A stretch of 64,000 nucleotides of DNA from Pseudomonas sp. MPC6 (GTDB lineage: Bacteria > Pseudomonadota > Gammaproteobacteria > Pseudomonadales > Pseudomonadaceae): contig NZ_CP034783.1 of NCBI RefSeq assembly GCF_006094435.1, positions 4,243,001 to 4,307,000 on the forward strand, in the 5' to 3' direction. The translations under genes were made by a program, and so were the position numbers. The first letter of the stretch is position 1, and every line of letters starts with the position of its first letter. The notes below the pieces were generated by a model. That model worked only from the letters and a program-made list of their open reading frames with translations, searched no databases and had not been told where the DNA came from. Shown here in pieces: positions 1 through 7,091 of the stretch.

Positions 1-234
1 ATTCGAATGGAGGCCACCGAACCCTTCACCGCGTTGGGGCTGGTGGCGTCGGGGCTGGGGATTGCGATGATCCAGAAAGGCCTGAGCCGCAACGCACCAC
101 CGGGGGTGGTGCTGCGGGAGGTGCCATGGATTGCCTTCACCACACCGCTGTGGGCGGCGTGGCACCGGATCAATCTGCGACCGCTGGTGGAGACGTTCAG
201 GAAGGTGCTGACCGAGCCAGCGTCGGCCATATAA
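1..234 (+). CDS. LysR-family regulator, C-terminal end only (partial)
   Basis: The reading frame is open from the first base and ends at 234. The visible 77 residues resemble the last part of a LysR substrate-binding domain, with the usual glycine-rich stretch GLVASGLGIAMIQ, a PLW strand and a terminal helix (LVETFRKVL). The DNA-binding half lies outside the window. The tail looks closer to BenM/CatR-type members than to the LeuO-type LysR gene broken further downstream, so the two are not halves of one gene. Target genes cannot be inferred. Confidence 0.75.
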   Translation: MRMEATEPFTALGLVASGLGIAMIQKGLSRNAPPGVVLREVPWIAFTTPLWAAWHRINLRPLVETFRKVLTEPASAI

Positions 235-274
235 AAAAGGCAGATGATTCCAATATCCGTCAGCTATACGCAGT

Positions 275-368
275 CCCTGTGGGAGCGGGCTTGCCCGCGA
301 TGGCGGTCTGACAGACACCGTTATGTCGGCTGACACTCCGCTATCGCGGGCAAGCCCGCCCCCACAGG
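275..368. repeat. REPIN (paired inverted REP sequences)
   Basis: A CCTGTGGGAGCGGGCTTGCC arm is followed about 50 bases later by its near-complement GGCAAGCCCGCCCCCACAGG. This is the classic paired Pseudomonas REP layout. It lies directly downstream of the LysR fragment and could fold as a long hairpin in its 3' transcript. Confidence 0.9.
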
Positions 369-413
369 TCAGTGTTCATCCGATAGATATCTTTTCGCGG
401 GAAATCCGTGCAT

Positions 414-440
414 TAAACAGCGCCCGGCGGCGCTTGTTTA
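414..440 (+). terminator. Possible terminator hairpin
   Basis: TAAACAGCGCC, loop CGGC, then GGCGCTTGTTTA forms a stem of about 11 bp with one bulge. The U-run is weak. It lies between the REPIN and the promoter of the next unit, where a terminator would make sense. Confidence 0.35.
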
Positions 441-515
441 AAAGCCTTGCAGGTTACTTCACAAAAGCTACACCACCTTGCGCCGTTGCCTACAGTTACG
501 CCAGAATCCGCCGGC

Positions 516-785
516 TTGTGCGCCTTGGGCCTGGGCTCTATCGTTTCCCGGTCGCTGAAAAACAGCGATCGGGTTTCGCAGCCCAGGTAAATTCTAGGCG
601 CACAACGTCTACCGTCCATGAGCAGGCGCTTTATCAGGTCTGTCACTCATGTCATGGCGGCTGTGCGCGGGAGATCTTCGGATCTGCCGGGTTCCTAGAG
701 TCCTGGTCTGCGAACCCGCGTACAGCTGCCACCTTTTTCGTTTCGCAGCGAATGTTGGCAGCTCCAATTCTCTAGGAGTTCCACC
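516..785 (+). promoter_or_regulatory. Promoter and structured 5' leader RNA, copy 1
   Basis: A promoter is readable as TTGTGC (516-521), a 17-base spacer and TATCGT (539-544). Six bases later come hairpin A (550-570, TCGCTG/CAGCGA stem) and hairpin B (571-584, GGG/CCC). A 16-bp stem follows at 656-671 paired with 715-730, holding two G-U wobbles, and inside it AGATC-TTCG-GATCT (672-685). The wobbles pair only in plus-strand RNA, so a plus-strand transcript is implied. The leader runs to the DUF6124 start, with AGGAG at 774-778 as ribosome site. A second full copy is at 49095-49366 and a truncated one at 51296-51340. Confidence 0.65.
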
Positions 786-1148
786 ATGTTCAAGGTCACC
801 CCAAATCCCCCGGACACCGATCCAGCATCCCCCTACGAAAACCTCGGTTCAAAAAAACCCCACGAAGCCGCCGAACACGCCTTCGACTTTCACTCCAATA
901 CCCCCGCCGACATCATGGCCACCCCGCGCACACCCGGCACCATGTTCTTCGTCAACCCGCAACTCGATACCGAAACCCTGCTGGTCCACGCGTGCGAGTC
1001 ACTGGCCTCGGCCAACGTCATGGCCATGGACCTGGCGGACCATATGAATGGACCCAGCCGCAACGCCCTGTTGGGCATTGCGCAAGTCATCATGCTGGGC
1101 GAACTGGCGGTAAACCGGGCGCTGGATCAACTCGATCCACCCAACTAG
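786..1148 (+). CDS. DUF6124 family small protein
   Basis: 120-residue protein of unknown function beginning MFKVTPNPP, a start typical of the Pseudomonas DUF6124 family as I remember it. The N-terminal third is polar and proline-rich, probably disordered. The C-terminal 70 residues (ETLLVHACESLASANVMA onward) look like two amphipathic helices. There is no signal peptide or membrane segment. It has a clear ribosome site and its own structured leader. A 3' fragment of a second copy of this gene, with the REP that follows it, lies at 4218-4504. No function can be assigned; proteins of this family often come as several paralogues per genome. Confidence 0.8.
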   Translation: MFKVTPNPPDTDPASPYENLGSKKPHEAAEHAFDFHSNTPADIMATPRTPGTMFFVNPQLDTETLLVHACESLASANVMAMDLADHMNGPSRNALLGIAQVIMLGELAVNRALDQLDPPN

Positions 1149-1155
1149 CCGCAAT

Positions 1156-1249
1156 CCTGTAGGAGCCGGCTTGCCGGCGAAGAGGCCGGCACATCCAACA
1201 TCGTTGTCGCCTGTCATACTGCTTTCGCCGGCAAGTCGGTCTCCCACAG
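1156..1249. repeat. REPIN
   Basis: CCTGTAGGAGCCGGCTTGCC and, inverted, GCCGGCAAGTCGGTCTCCCA, about 50 bases apart. It starts 7 bases after the DUF6124 stop codon. The same gene-end plus REP arrangement recurs at 4218-4504. Confidence 0.9.
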
Positions 1250-1446
1250 TGTCCGCATCCAGCTTCACGGACTTGAGGTGGCTTTGCGCGCCCTTGCTTG
1301 ATTTGTTCTCAATCAGTCCGGGGCTGAGCAAGTTATGACCGGCATTCTTTAGCGTTTTTGCAGTTTGCATTTAGTATGCTGACTCGACTGCAACGCAGAG
1401 GTGTATTCCCTATGTTTGGCCAGATAACGAAATCGGAGAAAAAGCT

Positions 1447-2754
1447 GTGAGGCTCGACAAGCTGCGCATTCAGAACTATCGCTGCTTTGGAGAGTTCGAG
1501 ATCGACTTCGATCCGCATCTGACCATACTGATTGCTTCCAACGGTGGCGGTAAAACCACCATTCTGGATGCGGCCCGGGTTGCTCTGTGGCCTTTCGTCA
1601 AAGGCTTCGATCTTGGCAGCCAGACAGGGAAATCCGCCACTATCCAGAACGAAGATGTGCGACTCGCACAATTCAGCAGTGGCAACATGGAGTCTCAAAC
1701 GCCCAGTGCCATTGAAGCCTGGGGGAGATGGGCGGACGGCGCTGGCCGGGACCATTGGTTGCAGCAACGCCTGAGCTTGAAAAAATCCACCAATACTATC
1801 GGCGACGCTGGCTCGAAAGCGCTTACCTCATACGGAAAGTCGCTTCAGGAGCAGGTGCGTAACGATACGCAAGTGATTTTGCCCATGGTGACCTACCTGG
1901 GAACTTCACGACTCTGGTACGAGGGGCGATTCACCTCGGCCGCCGCTCAAACTACGCTCGACAAGAGCGAATATTCCAGGACGTCCGGGTACCTGAACTG
2001 CCTGTCCTATTCGTCCAGTTTCAAAACCTTCACTGCCTGGTACAGTTGGATCTACCTCAGCTATCGTGAAGCCCAATTGATCGCTCTGGAGCGCAAAGAA
2101 AAAATCTCCGAAGCCGGGCTGCGCTTTGAACAGATTATCGCGGCCATCAAGAATGCCATAGACCGGTTGATAAAAATGCCCACCGGCTGGCACAGCCTTG
2201 AGTACAGCGCCAGCCATCAACAGCAGTTGGTCATGCACCATCCTGAACAAGGGGTGTTGCCTGTCGATATGCTCAGCGATGGACTGCGCAACAGCATTGC
2301 CATGGTCGCCGACCTCGCCTTTCGTGCCTGTAAACTCAACCCGCATCTCGAGGCGCGAGCACCGCTGGAAACACCGGGTATCGCGTTGATCGATGAAGTG
2401 GACATGTTTCTACATCCCTATTGGCAACAGTCAATCATAGGATCATTGCGAGCTGCTTTTCCCGCCATGCAGTTCATCGTCACGACTCATAGCCCGCAGG
2501 TGCTCAGCACTGTCCGGCGCGAAAATATCCGGGTAATCGGCCAAGACGCCCGAGGCCTGTTGATTGCTTCCCAGCCCCTTGCCATGACCTACGGTGAGCC
2601 GAGCAACAGCGTGCTTCACAGTGTGATGCAGGTCGATCCACAGCCGCCAGTCGATGAAAAACGCGACTTGCTGCAACTCACCGAATGGGTGGACAAGGGC
2701 CGCTACGACGAACAGCGCACGATTGATCTGATGCAGCAGCTACCCAGGCCCTAG
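1447..2754 (+). CDS. AAA/ABC-type ATPase, PtuA-like (Septu-like defence module)
   Basis: 435-residue ATPase of the OLD/RecF-like type. It opens with a RecF-style start (LRIQNYRCFGEFEIDF). Walker A is SNGGGKTT at about residues 31-38, an LSDGLRNS signature-like segment is near 280, Walker B is IALIDEVD near 312-319, and the H-loop THSPQVL is near 347. The gene for an HNH protein follows 64 bases downstream. ATPase plus HNH of this kind is the Septu (PtuA/PtuB) pair, also found attached to some retrons; no reverse transcriptase is present here. The start is GTG, chosen for GGAGA eight bases upstream. Upstream, TAGTAT near 1373 could be a -10 box. Gene names are not transferred because homology was not computed. 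Confidence 0.8.
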   Translation: MRLDKLRIQNYRCFGEFEIDFDPHLTILIASNGGGKTTILDAARVALWPFVKGFDLGSQTGKSATIQNEDVRLAQFSSGNMESQTPSAIEAWGRWADGAGRDHWLQQRLSLKKSTNTIGDAGSKALTSYGKSLQEQVRNDTQVILPMVTYLGTSRLWYEGRFTSAAAQTTLDKSEYSRTSGYLNCLSYSSSFKTFTAWYSWIYLSYREAQLIALERKEKISEAGLRFEQIIAAIKNAIDRLIKMPTGWHSLEYSASHQQQLVMHHPEQGVLPVDMLSDGLRNSIAMVADLAFRACKLNPHLEARAPLETPGIALIDEVDMFLHPYWQQSIIGSLRAAFPAMQFIVTTHSPQVLSTVRRENIRVIGQDARGLLIASQPLAMTYGEPSNSVLHSVMQVDPQPPVDEKRDLLQLTEWVDKGRYDEQRTIDLMQQLPRP

Positions 2755-2818
2755 GCGAACAGCATCCTCAGCTTCAGCGTCTGCAACGCAGCATAAAGCG
2801 GCAAGAGGCATTGAAGGG

Positions 2819-3544
2819 ATGAAGTCGGTTCGCAAGCGCGGTAATGGTCCTTTTCAGCTGAATAACTCACATGCCAACCCGCCAATGACAAGCGATGCCG
2901 CCACCAGTCGCTGGAGCAGTTTTGGCTATAAGACCCAGGTCCTGGACTATCTGCTGGAGGAGCAGTACGGGTTGTGTTGCTACAGTGAACTGCGGCCTGA
3001 CCGGGTTGGGGTTGGTTTCCACATAGAGCACGTCGAGAACAAGAGCCAACATCCTCAGCGAACCTTTGACTATGGCAACCTGGCGGCCGGTGCGCTGGAT
3101 AGCCAAAATGATTTGCCGGCGCTCAAGACGCAAGGCGCTGAATTGTTTGGTGGTCACGCGCTCGGTAAGTCGAAAGGTGTCGATAGGGACCGCTTCATCT
3201 CGTGCCATCAGCCAGACTGTGTGCGCTTCTTCGCCTACTTGTCCGATGGCCGTGTGGTGCCTGCCGATGGACTGTCAGCGCCGGACGATGATCGTGCTCG
3301 ATACACCATCGATTTGCTCAACCTCAATAGCCCTTATCTTCAAGATCTGCGCCAACGCTGGTGGGAAGAACTTGAACAGCTTTTTGAGGAACACATTGGC
3401 CAGGATATGAACCTGCATTGTCTCGCGGGTATCGACCTTATACCCACCGGAGCAAAGCTGAGTCAGTTCTTCAGTATGACTCGGGCGTTTTTTGGCAAAA
3501 TTGCCGAAGAAGTACTTCAGCACGACGCTCCCCATCTGCAGTGA
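2819..3544 (+). CDS. HNH endonuclease-like protein, PtuB-like (TIGR02646 type)
   Basis: 241-residue partner of the upstream ATPase. The HNH-like core is visible as CCYSEL (about residues 52-57), HIEHVENK (about 67-74) and FDYGNL (about 83-88), followed by SCHQPDC. This order matches the retron/Septu HNH family (TIGR02646). The second Cys of the usual CxxC is replaced by Ser (CCYSE), so metal binding may differ or use the adjacent Cys. In Septu systems the ATPase and nuclease together restrict phage; that role is inferred from the pair. Beyond its stop there are only a REPIN and the next LysR gene, so the module is two genes long. Confidence 0.78.
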   Translation: MKSVRKRGNGPFQLNNSHANPPMTSDAATSRWSSFGYKTQVLDYLLEEQYGLCCYSELRPDRVGVGFHIEHVENKSQHPQRTFDYGNLAAGALDSQNDLPALKTQGAELFGGHALGKSKGVDRDRFISCHQPDCVRFFAYLSDGRVVPADGLSAPDDDRARYTIDLLNLNSPYLQDLRQRWWEELEQLFEEHIGQDMNLHCLAGIDLIPTGAKLSQFFSMTRAFFGKIAEEVLQHDAPHLQ

Positions 3545-3553
3545 CACACAGGA

Positions 3554-3651
3554 CCTGTAGGAGCCGGCTTGCCGGCGAAGAGGCCGGCGCATTCAACCTC
3601 TCCGTCGACTGACACACCGCTTTCGCCGGCAAGCCGGTCTCGTTCCCACAG
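3554..3651. repeat. REPIN
   Basis: CCTGTAGGAGCCGGCTTGCC paired with an inverted GGCAAGCCGGTCTCGTTCCC about 50 bases away, 10 bases after the PtuB-like stop. Confidence 0.9.
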
Positions 3652-3729
3652 CCTCCTCCTCGCCACAGTAAGCCCTCAAGGGGGATTGGTGCTTTACTAA
3701 AAGCCCCCAAGCCGCACCGAGCCCGCACC

Positions 3730-4217
3730 ATGAACCGCAACGACCTGCGCCGCGTGGACATGAACCTGCTGGTGATTTTCGAAACCCTGATGTTCGAGAA
3801 AAACCTCACCCGCGCCGGAGAAAAGCTGTTCCTCGGCCAACCCGCCGTCAGTGCTTCGCTGGCCAAGTTGCGCGATCTGTTCGACGATCCGCTGCTGGTG
3901 CGTAACGGCCGCGTACTGGAGCCGACCCAGCGCGCGTTGCAGATTCTCAAAGAGTTGCAGCCGGCGATGGACACCATTTCCGGGGCGCTCAGCCGGGCCA
4001 AGGATTTCGACCCGTCCACCAGCCGCGATGTGTTTCGCATCGGCCTGTCCGACGACGCCGAGTTCGGCCTGTTTCCGCCGCTGCTCAAGCAGATGCGGGA
4101 GGAGGCGCAGAACGTGGTGGTGCGTCGAGTGAATTTCCTGCTGATGTCGTCGATGCTCGCCAGCGGAGAGATTTCCGTCGGCGTCAGCTGCACCCCGGAA
4201 CTGCCGGCCAATACCAA
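3730..4217 (+). pseudogene. LysR regulator (LeuO/NodD-type), N-terminal part of a split gene
   Basis: The first about 163 residues are a normal LysR start: winged helix with LTRAGEKLFLGQPAVSASLA, then the linker helix and the beginning of the effector domain (IGLSDDAEFGLFPPLL, then PELPANTKRK). At about 4217 the sequence switches into a DUF6124 gene fragment, and the open frame continues only as nonsense to 4518. The missing C-terminal part, in this LysR type, is found at 6148-6471. The gene is therefore interrupted by about 1.93 kb. A hybrid 262-residue product is possible but would lack an effector domain. Confidence 0.85.
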
Positions 4218-4396
4218 GCGCAAGAAACCCTGCTGGCCCATGCTTGCGAATCGCTGGCCTCCACCAACGTCATGGCCATGGACCTGGCGGACCATATGGA
4301 CGGACCAGCCGCAACGCCCTGCGGGGCATTGCGCAAGTCATCATACTGGGCGAACTGGCAGTGAACCGGGCGCTGGATCAACTCGATCCACCCGAC
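4218..4396 (+). pseudogene. DUF6124 gene, 3' fragment
   Basis: Starting at GAAACCCTGCTGG, this stretch is nearly the same as bases 975-1148 of the intact DUF6124 gene, including GTCATGGCCATGGACCTGGC and GCGCTGGATCAACTCGATCC. One base is missing at about 4307 (GGACCAGCC against GGACCCAGCC), giving a frameshift, and the stop codon is altered. Only the C-terminal 60 codons are present, and the leader and N-terminus are absent. Confidence 0.85.
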
Positions 4397-4405
4397 TGGA
4401 CGCAA

Positions 4406-4504
4406 CCTGTAGGAGCCGGCTTGCTGTCGAAGAGGCCAGCACACCCAACATCGTTGTCGCCTGTCATACCGCCATCGCGGGCCAGCCGAATCGTCGTTCC
4501 CACA
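4406..4504. repeat. Degenerate REPIN after the DUF6124 fragment
   Basis: CCTGTAGGAGCCGGCTTGCT with a decayed inverted arm ending near TCCCACAAG. The spacer (CATCGTTGTCGCCTGTCATA) is identical to that of the REPIN at 1156-1249, showing that gene end and REP were duplicated together. Confidence 0.75.
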
Positions 4505-4602
4505 AGAATCATTGGTAGTCATTAAATCCGAGTTCACACTAGCCCACAGTTGGAGACCGGCTTGCCCGCGAAGAGGGAATGTAAGTTGGCATTACCATTA
4601 CC

Positions 4603-4872
4603 TGACTGCTCGTTGAGTCTGATGTGAAGACGTTTGAGCAATTGATCGAAGGCGCCTCGGTTGCGCCAATCACGAAAGCGTTGATAGACCGTAGACCAGG
4701 GCCCAAATCGCTCCTGCATGTCTAGCCAAGCAGCGCCTGAGCAAAGCACCCATAGGTTGCCATTCAGCATCAAGCGATCATCTGCCCTTGGGCGACCACC
4801 GCGCCGGGCTTCGATGAAGAGGTCTGCAACCAACTCCCAGGCTGCGTCGGTGAGTTCATACCGTTTGGCCAT
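4603..4872 (-). pseudogene. IS5-family transposase, N-terminal remnant
   Basis: About 90 residues starting MAKRYELTDAAWE match the N-terminal (DUF4096-type) domain of IS5-group transposases: GRPRADDRLMLNG, GAAWLDMQERFGPW and FRDWRNRGAFDQ. Homology ends near RLNEQ, and the frame then runs into REP-like DNA (4546-4580). The DDE catalytic domain and both ends of the IS are gone. The remnant is inside the DNA that splits the LysR gene. Confidence 0.85.
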
Positions 4873-4961
4873 CGTGGGCTCCTGCATTTGATGGACGCGG
4901 ACTCTACTGTATCCCGACGCATACGGGGTTCAAATGAGTTTCAGCTGATTTCGTACCGGAC

Positions 4962-4977
4962 CTAGCAGTTCTGCTAG
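4962..4977. promoter_or_regulatory. 16-bp palindrome upstream of small Rhs gene 1
   Basis: CTAGCAGTTCTGCTAG, two 7-base arms around TT. It ends 64 bases before the start codon at 5042. The same palindrome, with a shared TnCCCA flank, lies 66 bases before the other small Rhs gene (22049-22064). It may be an operator, a hairpin in the leader, or a recombination site. Confidence 0.6.
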
Positions 4978-5041
4978 TTCCCACCCGTCACGAAACCGGC
5001 AACACTGGTCACTCGAAATAAGACCGATGGAGCACTGACTC

Positions 5042-6094
5042 ATGAGGCGCCTACACTCATCGCAACAATGCCACTATCGCTACGATGCCCTTGATCGCTT
5101 GATTGGCCATACGCCATCTGATGAACCTCAGCTTCAACGCTTCTACTGCAAAAACCGGATGACCACCGAGATACAGGACGCGATGAAATATTCCATTGTC
5201 CAGCACGGTGATTTATTGTTGGCACAGTTGAGTATTCAGGACAATGCAGTTAAAGCCTCGTTACTGGCTACTGATCAGCAGCGTACCGTAACGCAATCAC
5301 TTAACGCCGATCATCCACCACAGCCCATCGCCTATTCTCCCTATGGCCACCGCGCCCCGGAAAATGGGGAACTTAGTTTGCTGGGCTTCAATGGCGAGCG
5401 ACCTGATCCGGTGACCGGGCATTATTTATTGGGCTGTGGATATCGGGCGTTTAATCCGGCTTTGATGCGGTTTAACAGTCCGGACAGTTTGAGCCCGTTT
5501 GGAGAGGGCGGGCTGAACCCCTACACATATTGTTTAGGGGATCCGACTAACAACTCCGATCCAGACGGACACAGCACGCTGGGTTTAGGGGCCGTCCTAC
5601 GGCTTAGAATTCTGGCAAAAAGGGCAGCCATAAACGTCGTAAAGAAAAACGGCACTATTACCATGCATCGCAATAGCTCGATTCCACTAATATCGAAACC
5701 CAGGCCGGGAATAACGGCAAAAAACGCAGTAAATCAACGATCAAGAATAGAGAAATTAAACCACCTTGAATCAAACCGATACATCGAAAACCAAAAGTTT
5801 AATTATGATCTAGCATTCGCAAAAAATACAGCCACAGTGGATCCATCAATGAAAAAAAGACTTGACTTGTTATTAAGCATCAAAACAAAATCACGCACCA
5901 ACTCACTATGGTCCGACGCCTTTAATTACAGAGAACTTGCCCAGAGAACAGATGAGACAGCTTCAGCCAGCGCCACCAGAATTTATTACCTTGACGAACT
6001 GACGAAACATACGCTATCTGTCAATAAACAGAATAGAGGCTACGAAATAGTTGACCAGATTGAGGAAGCTTACTTTATTCGCATAAAAAAATAA
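5042..6094 (+). CDS. Small RHS-repeat-core protein with variable C-terminus (1)
   Basis: 350-residue protein consisting of one degenerate YD-repeat (YRYDALDRLIGH), an Rhs-associated core (LLGFNGERPDPVTGHYLLG, GYRAFNPALMRFNSPDS, then NPYTYCLGDPTNNSDPDGH) ending near residue 178, and a unique tail of about 170 residues. Full Rhs/WapA proteins are far larger; here the cage-forming repeats and secretion domains are missing. The tail is Lys/Asn-rich and noticeably AT-rich compared with the core, as expected for a swapped-in polymorphic domain, but I do not recognise its fold. No small immunity-like gene follows. The start has GGAG nine bases upstream. Confidence 0.8.
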   Translation: MRRLHSSQQCHYRYDALDRLIGHTPSDEPQLQRFYCKNRMTTEIQDAMKYSIVQHGDLLLAQLSIQDNAVKASLLATDQQRTVTQSLNADHPPQPIAYSPYGHRAPENGELSLLGFNGERPDPVTGHYLLGCGYRAFNPALMRFNSPDSLSPFGEGGLNPYTYCLGDPTNNSDPDGHSTLGLGAVLRLRILAKRAAINVVKKNGTITMHRNSSIPLISKPRPGITAKNAVNQRSRIEKLNHLESNRYIENQKFNYDLAFAKNTATVDPSMKKRLDLLLSIKTKSRTNSLWSDAFNYRELAQRTDETASASATRIYYLDELTKHTLSVNKQNRGYEIVDQIEEAYFIRIKK

Positions 6095-6147
6095 TAGATG
6101 CTGTCTACAAATGCCCATCAGCACTGTTTGCTGCTGGTTAAAGTTAT

Positions 6148-6471
6148 GGAACGGCGACTCGCGGAGCCTGGATGAATACTGCGAAGGGCCACACGCCAAC
6201 GTCGTGTTCCGGTCACTTGACCGGTGTAATCGACAACAACCTCGCGCGCATCAGCCCATCGCGCCGTACGGTGCTGGCTGTGCCGCAGTTCGCCGGCCTG
6301 TGCGCGTTGATCGAGGGCAGCAGCCAGTTGCGGGCCGACGACCCGCCGTTTGACCTCAACCTGTCCGAACTGTCGATGGTCTGGAACGGGGTCAACGATA
6401 ACGATCCGGCAGAACGCTGGTTGCGCTCGAAAATTGTACGCCACATGTCCGCGCGACCGCCGGCGCGTTGA
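6148..6471 (+). pseudogene. LysR regulator, C-terminal part of the split gene
   Basis: In one frame 6150-6207 reads SLDEYCEGPHANVVF, and in another 6208-6471 reads GHLTGVIDNNLAR, SRRTVLAVPQFAGLCALIEG, then LSELSMVWNGVNDNDPAERW. These are signature stretches of the effector-domain end of the LeuO-type LysR gene that starts at 3730. A frameshift lies near 6208, and an internal deletion removes the segment normally between the SSQL and RADDPP stretches. The gene is dead on both sides of the insert. Its 3' end overlaps the converging DinB gene. Confidence 0.8.
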
Positions 6472-6988
6472 GCGGGCGGAAATACACCTGATCGGATTCG
6501 CGCAGGTACACCGGCAGGTCCGTGACCGGTGGCATCGCCGGGATCTCGAAATACATCTGCACCACCCAGCCGCGGTGGTAGCTGGCGTGATTGACCACGT
6601 GCAGCAGCATCGCGCCGGCGCTCATGGTGCCGCTTTCGCCCGAGACAAAACTGAACTCGACGGGGTGATCCAGCGAATCATCGGTCTGGCGCTCGCTCCA
6701 GTCGCAGTACCAGTGATCGATGTCCTTTTGCGCCTCGCGCAGCTCGGCCAAGTCGGGATGCAGCAAATCGTGTGAGGTCTTGAAGCCGTGCCCTCGGCCT
6801 TCGAGGTGGGCCTGCCAGATGCAGTCCACGACGTAGATGTGGTTCAGGGTGCCGATCATGTTCTTGAACACCGAGACCCGATCTTTATTGACCTCGCCGG
6901 GCGGCAAGGCGCTCAGGCTGTCGAAGAGGCGTTGATCGGCCCAGCGTTTGTAATCGGCAAGCATGCGGGCAGTGCGTGCGTTGATCAT
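6392..6988 (-). CDS. DinB-family protein
   Basis: 198 residues with the four-helix DinB layout. Candidate metal-binding histidines are in LNHIYVVD (about residues 48-55) and HVVNHASYHRGW (about 130-141). DinB-fold proteins are often metal-dependent thiol transferases or hydrolases of unknown substrate; this one is undetermined. The last 35 residues (after DLPVYLRES) look atypical and lie over the LysR remnant on the other strand, so the original stop may have been lost during decay there. Confidence 0.8.
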   Translation of the reverse strand: MINARTARMLADYKRWADQRLFDSLSALPPGEVNKDRVSVFKNMIGTLNHIYVVDCIWQAHLEGRGHGFKTSHDLLHPDLAELREAQKDIDHWYCDWSERQTDDSLDHPVEFSFVSGESGTMSAGAMLLHVVNHASYHRGWVVQMYFEIPAMPPVTDLPVYLRESDQVYFRPLNAPAVARTCGVQFSSATSVLPDRYR

Positions 6989-7091
6989 CGGAGGTCTCCC
7001 ACTTCAATGGGCGCACTGCCAAGCATAGCCCTCATCGACGAACGGCATCGCAGACGCTGATCATCGGTACACCTTGACCGGGCCAGGAAGA

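Noticed and set aside
323..775. 150-codon frame over leader copy 1
   Set aside because: It runs through the REP arm, promoter and hairpins; codon use is not gene-like and conserved features are RNA-level.
1250..1446. Possible retron RNA upstream of the PtuA-like gene
   Set aside because: No reverse transcriptase gene is present and no msr/msd-like inverted repeats were seen.
4534..4872. Intact IS5 element
   Set aside because: Only the N-terminal 90 codons of the transposase remain and the catalytic domain and element ends are missing.
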